NCBI GenBank assembly: GCA_019308685.1
Contig: JAFDHQ010000018.1
Coordinates: 1 to 35,348 of the forward strand
Source of the DNA: Deltaproteobacteria bacterium
GTDB lineage: Bacteria > Desulfobacterota > Desulfobacteria > Desulfobacterales > UBA11574
DNA: 35,348 nucleotides
Reading direction: 5' to 3'
Under the pieces are notes generated by a model. It was not told where the DNA came from, did no database searches, and saw nothing but the letters and a program-made list of their open reading frames with translations. Made by a program: the position numbers and the translations under genes. Each line of letters opens with the position of its first letter. Position 1 is the stretch's first letter. Below, one piece after another: positions 1 to 10,640 of the stretch.

Positions 1-71
1 TGAAGAAGAGGCTTTAACGCTTCCGCCTTGTTCTCCGGGACTATCCTTTTAATGATTATTTTTACTGCCAT
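1..71 (-). CDS. N-terminus of a small protein (MAVKIIIKRIVPENKAEALKPLL...), possibly antibiotic biosynthesis monooxygenase (ABM)-like; truncated by window edge
   Basis: Open minus-strand frame from ATG at 71 to window edge; resembles N-termini of small ABM-domain proteins; only about 23 aa visible. Confidence 0.45.
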   Translation of the reverse strand, partial: MAVKIIIKRIVPENKAEALKPLL

Positions 72-204
72 TTTACCATCCTCCTTTCCTTTGATGGTTG
101 CGTAAAAAAGTGACGACTTGACTTTATAGTAACGGACCATAACCGCTGAACATTTCCTAAGATGAACTCGTAAAAAGCCTTTTACGTCACCTTCTCTTTT
201 GATT

Positions 205-1197
205 CTATATACAAGGGTTATTGTCAAGCAAAAAAAGAAGTCGGCTTGCCGCTATTGTGGATTCAGTGGTACCGTTTTCAACCTCTTTTAAGATCCCCGG
301 CAGCATCTTTTTAACCTCTGGATTTTTATAGAACCTTTCTTTTAGACCCTCTTTTACAAGGGACCACATCCAGTCAACAGCCTGTCTTTTTCGGTTTGCA
401 TCGAGTTCTCCGGTATCGGTTAACTTCTTTCGGTGATCTAAAACAGTTTCCCAGATCAGATCAATCCCGGTCATTTCCAGGGCACTGCAGCTCAAGACCG
501 GAGGTGTCCAGGTAAGCGACGACGGCGTTAAAAAGTGCAGGGCTGTTTCATACTGCTTTCTTGCAAGTTCTGCCTTTTCAATATTATCACCATCTGCTTT
601 GTTAACGACAACGGCATCCGCCAGTTCCAAGATTCCCTTTTTTAACCCCTGAAGTTCATCTCCCGCACCCGCAATCATCAGCACCAGAAAAAAATCAACC
701 ATGGATGCCACGGTCGTTTCTGACTGGCCCACACCCACGGTTTCAATAATCATAACATCAAAACCGGCAGCTTCGCATACTATCATTGTCTCCCGGGTTT
801 TTTTTGCAACTCCGCCCAATGTGCCGCCTGAAGGTGAAGGCCTTATAAAGGCTTTCTCTTCAACAGCCAGCTTTTCCATACGAGTCTTATCTGCCAGTAC
901 GCTCCCGCCACTTCTTTTGCTGCTGGGGTCAACGGCAAGCACAGCCACCCGATGTCCTTTGTCCACGAGCATGGTTCCGAGGCTCTCGATAAACGTACTT
1001 TTACCCACACCCGGCACTCCTGTAATTCCAAGGCGCACCGCTTTGCCCGTGTACGGAAGCAGCAAATCGATAATCGTTCGAGCCAGTTCCTGATGAGAAG
1101 AAAGCGAACTTTCGATCAATGTAATTGTCTTTGCGAGCACACGCCGGTTGCAATCCAGCACGCCCTGAACATAATGCTGGGGGTCATCGGATATCAT
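205..1197 (-). CDS. meaB: Methylmalonyl-CoA mutase-associated GTPase MeaB/ArgK family
   Basis: P-loop GITGVPGVGKST, AVDPSSKRSGGSVLADKTRM, IIETVGVGQSE, NKAD motifs. Confidence 0.93.
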   Translation of the reverse strand: MISDDPQHYVQGVLDCNRRVLAKTITLIESSLSSHQELARTIIDLLLPYTGKAVRLGITGVPGVGKSTFIESLGTMLVDKGHRVAVLAVDPSSKRSGGSVLADKTRMEKLAVEEKAFIRPSPSGGTLGGVAKKTRETMIVCEAAGFDVMIIETVGVGQSETTVASMVDFFLVLMIAGAGDELQGLKKGILELADAVVVNKADGDNIEKAELARKQYETALHFLTPSSLTWTPPVLSCSALEMTGIDLIWETVLDHRKKLTDTGELDANRKRQAVDWMWSLVKEGLKERFYKNPEVKKMLPGILKEVENGTTESTIAASRLLFLLDNNPCI

Positions 1198-1241
1198 TGT
1201 CGTTACCTAACCCGGATAAACCGGAAAAGTTGCAGGAGAAT

Positions 1242-2213
1242 CTATCCTGCGTCGTAAACGAAAGTTTTTAGCAATTCACCATCTTCATAAAGAAAAACCG
1301 TTGAATTATTGTAACTGGGTATTAACAGCCAAATTTCTTCTCCAGGCTTCATGAAACCGTCGAAAAGATCAGCTGAAACTCCAAAGCTGTTTAAGCGCAC
1401 CCTGATGTGTCTTTTTAAAAAACCATTTTTTAGCCTGTATCTAAAAAGGCCGCCTTCTTGGAATTCATTTAAATATTTTCGGCCTTTTTTTATGGGTTTT
1501 CGGTTTATGACAATATTGACAGCACTCCCCTGGGTTACGCGATAGCCGGAAAGCAGTTCCTGGGCCACAACGGTATGTAAGGGTTTGTCTTCGTGAAAAC
1601 GAGTTTTTATCTCTCCGAGGACCAAATCTATACTCTCAATCATAATAATCGCGCTGTTGAGAGACAGTCCTATAAGATCAGGCATCTTATAGGACCGGGG
1701 TCTGATCCCCATACTCACAAGCAGGTTCACACATTCGCCTCTGGTTATCATGGTTCCTGGAGACGGAATCTGGGCAATTATCTCGTCTTTTTTTATAGTA
1801 TTGCTGTAAGTACTCGATATCTCACCCCGGCGCAAGCTGTTTTCTTCCAGGATGATCCGAGCCTGTCGTACAAAAAGCTCTTTAAGGTTGGGCATCAAAA
1901 TAGTCTTTGCGCCTTTTGAAATTATGATTCTGACGTTACGTCCCTTTTTTATTTCCGCCCCCGGTTCCGGTTCCTGGAAAATTACGTTGTTTTCAGGAAT
2001 ATCAGCGCTGTATTCCGACCCTTTTACTTTTGTATTAAGCCCCAAATCGGTTAACAATTTAAGAACATAGACCACATTTTTCCCGGAAAGATCAGGAACC
2101 ACAACCGTATCCTCACTCTTTATAATAAGCGCAAGGGTGAGATAAGCACTTGCACCAACGATCAGGACAAATAAAAAAAACAGGGTCGATAGTTTAAATA
2201 TTCGTAAAATCAC
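1242..2213 (-). CDS. PASTA-domain membrane-anchored protein (three PASTA-like repeats plus C-terminal extension)
   Basis: N-terminal TM segment, then repeats VPDLSGKNV.., MPNLKEL.., MPDLIGLSLNSA.. each ending in xxNIVIN/RIIIS-type strands; no kinase domain. Confidence 0.88.
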   Translation of the reverse strand: MILRIFKLSTLFFLFVLIVGASAYLTLALIIKSEDTVVVPDLSGKNVVYVLKLLTDLGLNTKVKGSEYSADIPENNVIFQEPEPGAEIKKGRNVRIIISKGAKTILMPNLKELFVRQARIILEENSLRRGEISSTYSNTIKKDEIIAQIPSPGTMITRGECVNLLVSMGIRPRSYKMPDLIGLSLNSAIIMIESIDLVLGEIKTRFHEDKPLHTVVAQELLSGYRVTQGSAVNIVINRKPIKKGRKYLNEFQEGGLFRYRLKNGFLKRHIRVRLNSFGVSADLFDGFMKPGEEIWLLIPSYNNSTVFLYEDGELLKTFVYDAG

Positions 2214-3568
2214 TTTTTCCGTTTCATACAGACTGAAAAAAAACCGTCCATGTTGTTAAGATGAGGAAAGGTTTTTAAATATCCGTTACCCGTTACAAGG
2301 GAACACGCGTCAAAGGGCAATCCTGAGGGTTTTTTTTCTATAGCAAACTGATCATGTTTATTCAAAAAAACTTTTATCACCGATTCATTTTCCTCGGGTT
2401 CCATGCTGCAAACCGCATAAACTAAAATACCTGTCGGCTTGACAAGATGTGAAAGGTTGTCCAAAAACAGAAACTGTCTTTTTTGGCAGTATGCTAGATT
2501 TTGTTGTGATGTGCGCCATTTTGTATCCGGATTCCTCCTTAAAACGCCCAAACCTGAACAGGGTGCATCCAGAAGAATACGGTCAAACGTTCCAAACGCT
2601 TCCCGGTTTAAGGGGTTGCTTAGGTCATGGATACAGGTTGTCACAATGGAAACTCCGAGTCGATGCATTTCAGATCCCAATTGCATAAGCTTGTTTTCAT
2701 CTTTGTCCATTGCAACAAGCTTTCCGCTGTTTTTCATGATCTGGGCGATATGCCCGGTTTTCCCACCCAGACCTGAACATGCATCTAAAATAGTTTCACC
2801 AGGCTGAGGATTTAAAAGAAGGGTAACAAGCTGGGCGGCCTCATCCTGGACCTGAAATAGACCCTCTTCAAATGCTTCTATTTTTGGAATAGATATTTTT
2901 GGGTTGAAAAAAAAGGCGCCATCCGGTGCATACTTTGTAATTTCGATCTTTTCCGCATATCCCCCCAGCGCTTTCACCAGTTTTTCCCGGTTTGTCTTAA
3001 GGGTATTGCAACGCACGGTTATGGGAGGAATGGTGTTGATTGCATCACAGAGCAAACCGGTTTCTTTTAATCCGAATCGATCCAACCATCTTTTAATCAG
3101 CCATTTCGGGAATGACTTTTTTATTGCCAATGCTTTTACAGGGTCCTTGTCAACATCCGGAAAAGTGACATGGCGATATTCTCTAACGGTATTTCTAAGG
3201 AGTCCGTTTACATATCGCACAACCCAGGGCCCAGCAACGGCCTTTGTCATTTCAACCGATGTATTTACCGCAGCAGATACGGGTATTCTATCTAAATATA
3301 TTATTTGAAAGAGCCCGAGCCTCAGAATATTTAAAACTTTTGGATCGATTTTGTTCAGGCGGGTTTTAGAAAAATAGTCTATAATCCAGTCGAGCCGCTG
3401 TCGCCACCGCAGAACGCCGTACACCAGAGCTTGAAGTAACGCCCGATCCTTTTTTGAAAAAAGAGTCTTTTCCCGAAAAACATCCTCTAAAAGACGATCC
3501 AGAGTGTAGTGCCCTTTATTCAAGGTATCCAATATATACAGAGCCGTTTTACGGACTTCATCCGCCAT
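2210..3568 (-). CDS. rsmB: 16S rRNA (cytosine(967)-C(5))-methyltransferase RsmB
   Basis: NusB-like N-terminus, VQDEAAQLV..DACSGLGGKTGHIAQ, DAPCSGLGVLRRNPD, YAVCSMEPEENE; start placed at MADEVRKTAL (3568) rather than 3646. Confidence 0.93.
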   Translation of the reverse strand: MADEVRKTALYILDTLNKGHYTLDRLLEDVFREKTLFSKKDRALLQALVYGVLRWRQRLDWIIDYFSKTRLNKIDPKVLNILRLGLFQIIYLDRIPVSAAVNTSVEMTKAVAGPWVVRYVNGLLRNTVREYRHVTFPDVDKDPVKALAIKKSFPKWLIKRWLDRFGLKETGLLCDAINTIPPITVRCNTLKTNREKLVKALGGYAEKIEITKYAPDGAFFFNPKISIPKIEAFEEGLFQVQDEAAQLVTLLLNPQPGETILDACSGLGGKTGHIAQIMKNSGKLVAMDKDENKLMQLGSEMHRLGVSIVTTCIHDLSNPLNREAFGTFDRILLDAPCSGLGVLRRNPDTKWRTSQQNLAYCQKRQFLFLDNLSHLVKPTGILVYAVCSMEPEENESVIKVFLNKHDQFAIEKKPSGLPFDACSLVTGNGYLKTFPHLNNMDGFFSVCMKRKK

Positions 3569-3634
3569 GCGTTTAATTCTTAAGTCCCTTAAAATTGAAT
3601 TTTGTGCATTTTGTGGCAAAAAAAGTATGATCAC

Positions 3635-3689
3635 ACCACGAAGCACGAAGGATATATATTTTATACTTCTTTTCCTTCGTGATCGTGGT
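3635..3689. repeat. Inverted repeat ACCACGAAGCACGAAGGA ... TCCTTCGTGATCGTGGT
   Basis: 18/17-nt arms nearly complementary, 20-nt AT-rich loop; upstream of rsmB. Confidence 0.7.
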
Positions 3690-3737
3690 AAAAATAAAAC
3701 CGATCTTTTTTTGGTTCCGGTTTGTCCGGGGCAGATA

Positions 3738-4679
3738 TCAGTTTAAAATGGTTCCGGGAGGAATCTTATATCCTCGCAGGAAGTCCTTGATCAAAAGACG
3801 TTTTCCCGATTCCCCCTGAATGATAATCACTGACAGGGCTCCTTTTCCGGTCGCAACGCACAGTTCGCCGGGAAATCTTTCGATGACGGTCCCCGGAGTT
3901 TCCACAGTATCGATAATAATGGGCATGGCCTTGAAGATCTTAAGACGTTTATCTCCATGAAATGTAAATGCGCCGGGCCATGGCGTCATTCCGCGTATGA
4001 ATGCTTCTAAAGTTTCGGCCGGCATTTCCCAATTTATGTGACCGTCATTTTTTTTGAGAAGTGGTGCATAGGTGGCTTGGGTATGGTCCTGAGACATAGG
4101 AGTTATGTCACCGGTTTCAAAAGATTCTATGGTCTGTATCAAAAGATCTGCCGAGAGATCAGCCAGGCGGTCATGAAGGGTGGCTGAAGTGTCGTCGGAA
4201 TAAATTTTAATTTTTGAAGACAGGAGAATGTCACCGGTATCCAAGCCTTCATCCATTAACATGGTCGTGACCCCCGTTTCTCTTTCTCCATTTATAATCG
4301 CCCACTGGATAGGCGCCGGTCCACGATACTTTGGCAAGAGCGATGCATGAACGTTTATGGTGGCTATTTTGGGTATTGCAAGAATGTTTTTTGGAATAAT
4401 GTGACCGAATGCAACCACAACAATAATATCGGGTTTGAATCTTGCCATCCGGTTTGCGAACTCGGCGGTTCGAATAGATGCGGGCTGATCGACTTCAAAT
4501 CCCAGGTTTATGGCAACTTCCTTTACAGGAGGAGGGATGACTTTGCGCCCCCGCCCTTTGGGTCGATCAGGTCGGGTTACGACCAACGCCGGGTTTTTAT
4601 TGGTATTATGAAGGGCTTTTAACGCGGGCACTGCAAATGCCGGCGTGCCCATGAAGATTATCTTTGCCGTTTTATTCAT
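3738..4679 (-). CDS. fmt: Methionyl-tRNA formyltransferase
   Basis: [53 protein letters not shown]. Confidence 0.95.
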   Translation of the reverse strand: MNKTAKIIFMGTPAFAVPALKALHNTNKNPALVVTRPDRPKGRGRKVIPPPVKEVAINLGFEVDQPASIRTAEFANRMARFKPDIIVVVAFGHIIPKNILAIPKIATINVHASLLPKYRGPAPIQWAIINGERETGVTTMLMDEGLDTGDILLSSKIKIYSDDTSATLHDRLADLSADLLIQTIESFETGDITPMSQDHTQATYAPLLKKNDGHINWEMPAETLEAFIRGMTPWPGAFTFHGDKRLKIFKAMPIIIDTVETPGTVIERFPGELCVATGKGALSVIIIQGESGKRLLIKDFLRGYKIPPGTILN

Positions 4680-5185
4680 TTATTTTTCAAATTCTTTATT
4701 ACGCGTCTTTTATACATTCCTCTTTTTAAGGAACTTATTCGGTCGATAAACAAGATGCCGTTTAAATGGTCAATCTCATGCTGCAGCAAGACAGCTAATA
4801 ATCCTTCCGCTTCTATACGCAGCGGTTTTTCATTATTGTCAAAACCTTCAACAAGAACAGAAGCTGCCCGTTTAACATTAGCTCTGAAATCAGGGACACT
4901 TAGACATCCCTCGTCTTCAGAAATTGTCGTCCCTTCACTCTCTACGATCCTGGGATTAATCAGGACCTGTAACGATCGTTTTTCATCTCTGGGTGAAACA
5001 TCATAAACGAGAAGGCTTTTGTTAACTCCAACCTGTATTGCAGCCAGGCCAATGCCCGGTGCCTGGTACATAATGGACGCCATGTCTTTAACTAAATTCT
5101 GGATCTTTTCGTCGATATTTTCAACCGGCTTCGTGGGTTCACTCAAAAATTTGTCCGGATACGTTAATATTTTTAGTGTTTCCAT
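4676..5185 (-). CDS. def: Peptide deformylase
   Basis: [26 protein letters not shown] motifs; start at METLKIL (5185); overlaps fmt start. Confidence 0.95.
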   Translation of the reverse strand: METLKILTYPDKFLSEPTKPVENIDEKIQNLVKDMASIMYQAPGIGLAAIQVGVNKSLLVYDVSPRDEKRSLQVLINPRIVESEGTTISEDEGCLSVPDFRANVKRAASVLVEGFDNNEKPLRIEAEGLLAVLLQHEIDHLNGILFIDRISSLKRGMYKRRVIKNLKNK

Positions 5186-5186
5186 A

Positions 5187-6290
5187 TTATGACCTCTTTT
5201 CCCTTTTTTCATATGAGACCTGCAATATATTTACACTTGTGACCATAGCTGAAACAAGACCGACAATTATAACGGGAAACATCTGGATGGCATGATTTGC
5301 CAGCGTATAGCCCGCAGCATCTTTTGAAGAAACCCCGAAAAGGACCAGTGCAAAGACGCCGCCTGCTTCCCAAATTCCCCAGAAGCCGGGTACAGAGGGA
5401 AGCGCTATAAAAAAACAAATGATGATCATGTGGGCAGTAATTTCAGTAAACGCCAGTTCGATGCCCGGACACCCTTGAGCCATTATATAATATGAAAAAG
5501 CTGCAATACCCCAAATAAAAACAGACAGCCCAATACAAATGCATATCTTAGACGGATACTTAACAAGGGCAAAACCGGAGGTAAAATTTTCGACAAAGCT
5601 CACAAGAGGTTCACAAAACTTTTTTTGTATTTTTTTTTTAAATTCGGACCCGGAAAAGAAAAACAGATACGGAATCGACATGATTACACGGTTTATCGCT
5701 TTTCTTGTTTTGCCGAAACTAACCATGATTATCCCGACAATAAGCAGTAGAAGCAGCTTGAAGGTCCCTCCACCTGCTGTAACAAGAGTTTCTCTATTGA
5801 GATGATACTTGCCAAAAACAATATCAAGGTTCGGATCTATATTTACAGTTACAAGCAGTATCGCAAAAAGTATAAGCAGCATGCCAACATCAAATACCCG
5901 TTCGGCGGCAACCGTTGCAAGCCCTGTTGAAAAGGGTATATTTTCCTTCTTTTGGAGAACCGCCGGTCTTGCAACTTCTCCAACCCTGCCCGGGAGGATA
6001 CAGTTGATCATAAAACCGATCATCAAAGGGTGAAATGCCTGCCAGAAACTTACTTTGGCCGACGATTCCAGTATGATCTGCCATCTAAAAACTCTTAAAA
6101 CAAAACTGGTTAAAACAAGCAAAACCGCCGGAAATATCCAAACGTAATTGATTGAGACAAGATAACCCAAAAGATCGGAAACCGGCACGTTTCTGAATGC
6201 CAGATAAAGTGCCAGTGCGGATGCTGTTATCCCTGTAATCAGATAAATGGTTATGTTTTTTTTCATAAGAGATATTAAAGACCGGGTCAA
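5187..6290 (-). CDS. Flippase-like / lysylphosphatidylglycerol synthase TM-region (YbhN/AglD-type) integral membrane protein
   Basis: Multiple TM helices, GRVGEVARP motif, [25 protein letters not shown] typical of the family. Confidence 0.85.
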   Translation of the reverse strand: MTRSLISLMKKNITIYLITGITASALALYLAFRNVPVSDLLGYLVSINYVWIFPAVLLVLTSFVLRVFRWQIILESSAKVSFWQAFHPLMIGFMINCILPGRVGEVARPAVLQKKENIPFSTGLATVAAERVFDVGMLLILFAILLVTVNIDPNLDIVFGKYHLNRETLVTAGGGTFKLLLLLIVGIIMVSFGKTRKAINRVIMSIPYLFFFSGSEFKKKIQKKFCEPLVSFVENFTSGFALVKYPSKICICIGLSVFIWGIAAFSYYIMAQGCPGIELAFTEITAHMIIICFFIALPSVPGFWGIWEAGGVFALVLFGVSSKDAAGYTLANHAIQMFPVIIVGLVSAMVTSVNILQVSYEKREKRS

Positions 6291-6311
6291 AATAAGAAAG
6301 CTTGAGGATTA

Positions 6312-7244
6312 TCAAGACAGGATTTTGCGCGTCTTTACGATATCTTTTTTTATCTGATCAGACAATTCGGAAATATTTGAAAATTTTTTTTCATCTCTGA
6401 TGCGTTGTATGAAGTTAACACGGATTTTCCGGTCGTAAATATTTTCATTAAAGTCGAGGATATGAACTTCTACGGAAAAAACTTGGTCCCCGAATGTGGG
6501 GCTATAGCCGATATTGGCGACTCCTTTGTGTCTAATATTTCTACATTCCACGGTGACGGCATAGACCCCGGTTTTTGGGCACAGTTCATCATGAAGGATA
6601 ATATTTGCGGTTGGAAATCCTAAAAGCCTCCCCCCCCTGTTGCGCCCGGTTGTAACAACACCTCTGATCTGGTAGTTACGCCCCAACAGTTTTTGGGCTT
6701 CAGCCACCTTGCCCGCCATCACCAGTTCACGCGTCCGGGTACTGCTAATTCTATCAGGGTTTTTATTTAATGTCTGTATCCAATCGGCCACGATGACTTC
6801 AAAACCAAAAGTTTTGGCATAGGTTTGTAAAAGATCGAGATTCCCTTGACGATTCTTTCCAAACGTATAATCTTGTCCGACAACAATGGCTTTCATGCCG
6901 ATACGCGCTAACAGTATATCCTCCACAAACTCCTTTGCCGATATGGCTGCAAATTCCATGGTAAAGGGAATACAAATAAGAACATCTATTCCTGAGCTTT
7001 CAATAAGTTCGAGTTTCTGCTCATATAGAGTGATCAATGGCGGATGGCCGTTTTGCTTTAATACCCGTACAGGGTGGGGTTCAAAGGTCATGACGATGGA
7101 TGTACCGTCAATCGCGTCGGCTTTTTCTATCACCTCATGAAAAAGAGCTTGATGCCCAATGTGAACACCGTCGAAATTACCAATGGTAATCACGGCGTTA
7201 TTATACGGTTTTTCAATCTTATCAATATTTTCAACTATCTCCAT
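6312..7244 (-). CDS. ribF: Bifunctional riboflavin kinase/FAD synthetase
   Basis: AVITIGNFDGVHIGHQAL, FEPHP, GRNRGGRLLGFPTANI, GVYAVTVE..GVANIGYSPTFG. Confidence 0.95.
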   Translation of the reverse strand: MEIVENIDKIEKPYNNAVITIGNFDGVHIGHQALFHEVIEKADAIDGTSIVMTFEPHPVRVLKQNGHPPLITLYEQKLELIESSGIDVLICIPFTMEFAAISAKEFVEDILLARIGMKAIVVGQDYTFGKNRQGNLDLLQTYAKTFGFEVIVADWIQTLNKNPDRISSTRTRELVMAGKVAEAQKLLGRNYQIRGVVTTGRNRGGRLLGFPTANIILHDELCPKTGVYAVTVECRNIRHKGVANIGYSPTFGDQVFSVEVHILDFNENIYDRKIRVNFIQRIRDEKKFSNISELSDQIKKDIVKTRKILS

Positions 7245-7310
7245 TCTAACCTTTCCCGGCCAATTATGATGGTTGAATTCGAGTTTTTATGAATTCAACA
7301 TGTAATGGCC

Positions 7311-7340
7311 TTGACAAAATTAAAAAAAGATTAATATAAG
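7311..7340 (+). promoter_or_regulatory. Putative sigma70 promoter for tRNA-Leu (TTGACA-N18-TATAAG)
   Basis: TTGACA 7311-7316, TATAAG 7335-7340, about 47 nt before the tRNA. Confidence 0.45.
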
Positions 7341-7387
7341 ACAACTTGCATTTTAAATCAATATTTTTTAAATTACAGGTATTAGAT

Positions 7388-7474
7388 GCCGAAGTGGCGG
7401 AATTGGTAGACGCGCTAGGTTCAGGGTCTAGTGGGGGTTTCTCCGTGGGAGTTCGAGTCTCCCCTTCGGCACCA
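7388..7474 (+). tRNA. tRNA-Leu (anticodon CAG), CCA encoded
   Basis: Acceptor GCCGAAG/CTTCGGC, anticodon region CTAGGTTCAGGGTCTAG, long variable arm, GTTCGAGTC T-loop, ACCA end. Confidence 0.95.
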
Positions 7475-7491
7475 CAATTAACCGGTTATAT

Positions 7492-7525
7492 AAATAGGTT
7501 CTTTCATTAAAGGGCCTATTTTTTT
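7492..7525 (+). terminator. Rho-independent terminator after tRNA-Leu
   Basis: AAATAGG..CTTT/AAAG..CCTATTT stem followed by T-run. Confidence 0.75.
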
Positions 7526-8342
7526 GGCCTGGTCACCGTTTGGGTAAACATTTACACAAAAAACCTCCAGCCGTTCGATAGCTTTCCAGGCATTATTTTT
7601 ATCTGCTGTTTAAAAATGATAACAAATTTTCTGGTTTCATATCCTGTAATTTCTTTTATAACCGATGCCAATACACCAGCTCAGCAAATATTAAACCAAA
7701 AAATATGTCTTAAATCTGATATGTAAACCCGTCTTTTTTATTTCTTCCGTATCGTCTGCGCATTCAACGGGATTTCATCCCGTTACGATAGTTCCTATCT
7801 ATAGAGCCTCGATAACAGAATCTACGCGCTGCTTTTACAGGCAGGGGAGCGCAGAGATTGCGGAAAAGGGCCATTTCTGGATGGAAACTGGTTAATATTT
7901 TGATAAAGAAGATTGACAGTGCTACAATGTGGGGTTATTTTTGTCGTTAAGAATTCAATATATCTTTACTATTTAAAATATCAAGCTGTTAAAAAAATGG
8001 TAGTTGTAATGGATATTGGCCAGCTGTTTGGCAATATTAATGCCCTCTAAACACCCCAGATCTTGACCTGGTTAAAAGATAATTATAACACGCAAAATGT
8101 CATTCAATGATGACATGTTAGCCCCTTTTTATAAGGATATTTTTTGTTTAGAAAATGTTTGATAATGATTGGATTATTTGGTTTGATTGCTGTTGTTCAA
8201 TGGTAATAATTTCGTAAAAAGTAATTTCTTGAGCGATATTAAGCAATTTTTCAATCCAAAAAACCATTTTTGGGCGCACATATATTGACTCATTATCGTC
8301 CAGATCACAATTTACAGTATCATCACCATATGGAGGGTTGTC

Positions 8343-9764
8343 CTGAGATATTCGAACCGATTTTGGAAATTTTTCGTATCTGTTAAACTGACGGTAGTAC
8401 TTTTACTGGTTTTAGCCGTCACCTCGATTGTTGGAACTATTATTCCTCAGAATGAAAATCCTGCAGCATATTTTCGTGCCTACGGGGAGTTTGTTTACAA
8501 GCTTTTTGATCTTCTGGGCATTTTTGACATGTACCATTCCTGGTGGTTCCAGTTTTTGATTCTTTTGCTGACCATAAATATTGTTGTATGCTCAATCGAT
8601 CGACTGTCTGCCACATGGAAGATAATATTTGCTAAAAATCCATTATTTAATCTTTCTAGATTCAGAACGCTTTCTCAAAAGGAGATATTTACCGGTAGAC
8701 AGAGTCCCAAAGAATTGAGCACGGTCTACGAGACATTTATTTCAAGGCAATTTGGATATACTCGTGTTGAAGAGACCGACAAAGGGTTGTGCATTTTTGC
8801 CGAGAAATGGCGCTGGACCCGTTTCGGGGTTTACATCGTGCATCTCAGTGTAATCCTGTTGTTGCTGGGCGGACTGATCGGTTCGCTTTTCGGTTTTAAA
8901 GGATTTGCCATGATTCCGGAAAATGAAAAGATTGACAGCATCCGGATCAGAAATACCGGTCAGGTAAGGACGTTGGGTTTTGAAGTTTTATGCGATGATT
9001 TTAACATCAGTTTTTATGATAACGGAGCACCCAAAGAATACCGGTCGAGTTTAACCATCATTGAACACGGCCGGCCGGTATATAAAAAAGATATTATCGT
9101 TAACGATCCTTTGCGGTATAAGGGTATCAATATATTTCAGTCCAGCTACGGTAAAATGCCCTCAGGTGCTCTTCAAAACAAGAAAATTCATAAAAAAGAT
9201 CCGTCGGAAGACATTACATTAAATTTTGCCAGTAAAAAATCAGGAAAGTTATATAAAATAAAGGCTGTTATCGGTAAACCGGTGGATATTCCCGAGGATC
9301 TGGGCAAATTCGTTATTGTTGAATACCGAAAATCAGCCGAATTCGGCGGCCAAAACATCGGCCAGGCCTACATGGGAATTTTGACACCTAAAGACAAAGA
9401 GCCTGTCAAGATCATGCTCCCTTTGCATTTTCCCAATTTTGATAAGATGAGAAGGGGTGCCGTGGTTATTTCAGTGGGAGAGCAACAGGCGAAAAAATTT
9501 AACCCCGGTGAAAAATCAGACCAGAGGTATTATACCGGTCTCCAGATCACAAAAGATCCCGGGGTCTGGGTGGTTTACACGGGATTTATATTGATGATTA
9601 TAGGGATTTTCATTACGTTTTTCATGTCCCATCAAAGAATGTGTATCGAAATAGTTAAAACCGGCGAAAACAGCCAAGTTATCGTTTCAGGTACATCCAA
9701 CAAAAACAAACTTGCAATGCAAAACAACGTAAAAAAAATTGCAGAAAAACTTATCAATTTATAG
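8343..9764 (+). CDS. resB: ResB-family cytochrome c biogenesis protein (System II), apparent non-ATG start
   Basis: Frame is open from 8289; translated upstream part RYSNRFWKFFVSVKLTVVLLLVLAVTSIVGTIIPQNENPAAYFRAYGEFVYKLFDLLGIFDMYHSWWFQ is typical ResB N-terminus; GGAGGG 5 nt before CTG at 8343. Confidence 0.85.
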   Translation: MRYSNRFWKFFVSVKLTVVLLLVLAVTSIVGTIIPQNENPAAYFRAYGEFVYKLFDLLGIFDMYHSWWFQFLILLLTINIVVCSIDRLSATWKIIFAKNPLFNLSRFRTLSQKEIFTGRQSPKELSTVYETFISRQFGYTRVEETDKGLCIFAEKWRWTRFGVYIVHLSVILLLLGGLIGSLFGFKGFAMIPENEKIDSIRIRNTGQVRTLGFEVLCDDFNISFYDNGAPKEYRSSLTIIEHGRPVYKKDIIVNDPLRYKGINIFQSSYGKMPSGALQNKKIHKKDPSEDITLNFASKKSGKLYKIKAVIGKPVDIPEDLGKFVIVEYRKSAEFGGQNIGQAYMGILTPKDKEPVKIMLPLHFPNFDKMRRGAVVISVGEQQAKKFNPGEKSDQRYYTGLQITKDPGVWVVYTGFILMIIGIFITFFMSHQRMCIEIVKTGENSQVIVSGTSNKNKLAMQNNVKKIAEKLINL

Positions 9765-9785
9765 CATAGTTTTAAGGGAACAAAT

Positions 9786-10625
9786 ATGAACAGTTCGGTT
9801 TTATTATCAATCACGACATTTACTTACGGTCTGGCGGCATTTTTTTATTTTGCCTCTTTGATTTTCAAAAAACCCCTTACGGGAAAGCTGGCCACTTGGA
9901 CCGCATTAACCGGTGTTACCGTGAACGCAGCAGGCATTATCTTACGATGGATGGAATCATACCGTCTGGGTATCGGGCATGCCCCGCTTTCAAACATGTA
10001 TGAGTCTTTGGTCTTTTTTTCGTGTACCATCATAATTATTTATCTGGTCATCGAGCGCAGGTATAAAACAAGCGTTATTGGAGCCGTTGCCACTCCCCTG
10101 GCCTTTCTTGCCATGGCTTATGCTTCCCTGTCTCCCAATATCAATGATCGTATTCAGCCTCTGATTCCGGCATTGAAAAGCAACTGGCTGATTGCCCATG
10201 TGATCACTTGCTTTTTAGGGTATGCCGCCTTTGCAATCGCTTTCGGCATAAGCCTTATGTATCTTTTTAGGCAAAGAGACACAGAGGGTAAAATCCGTTT
10301 TCTCTCTCATTTCCCAAAATCTCGTGTTTTGGATGAGTTGACGCACCAGATGGTTATGTTCGGATTTCTTTTTTTGTCTATTGGCATCATAACCGGATCT
10401 GTGTGGGCCAATTCAGCCTGGGGGAGTTACTGGTCCTGGGATCCCAAAGAGACCTGGTCTTTGATCACCTGGTTTGTTTATGCAACATTTTTGCATGCCA
10501 GGATGATGCGGGGGTGGTCCGGCAAAAGGATCGCCTATCTTTCAATTTTAGGGTTCATGGCGGTGATCTTTACCTATTTCGGGGTGAATCTGTTGCCCGG
10601 CCTGCACAGTTACGGTTCGGGATAA
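9786..10625 (+). CDS. ccsB: CcsA/ResC-type heme-handling cytochrome c biogenesis protein (often annotated CcsB)
   Basis: WWD-type motif WGSYWSWDPKETWSLITWFVYA, multiple TM helices, directly downstream of resB. Confidence 0.92.
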   Translation: MNSSVLLSITTFTYGLAAFFYFASLIFKKPLTGKLATWTALTGVTVNAAGIILRWMESYRLGIGHAPLSNMYESLVFFSCTIIIIYLVIERRYKTSVIGAVATPLAFLAMAYASLSPNINDRIQPLIPALKSNWLIAHVITCFLGYAAFAIAFGISLMYLFRQRDTEGKIRFLSHFPKSRVLDELTHQMVMFGFLFLSIGIITGSVWANSAWGSYWSWDPKETWSLITWFVYATFLHARMMRGWSGKRIAYLSILGFMAVIFTYFGVNLLPGLHSYGSG

Positions 10626-10640
10626 AAGGGGGGATGAATC

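Noticed and set aside
1242-2213. PASTA protein as a Ser/Thr kinase
   Set aside because: Only a TM helix and PASTA repeats are present; no kinase domain in this or the adjoining frame
7273-7298. TTGAATTC...GAATTCAA inverted repeat upstream of ribF
   Set aside because: 8-bp AT-rich arms with 10-nt loop; could be an operator but no supporting second copy seen
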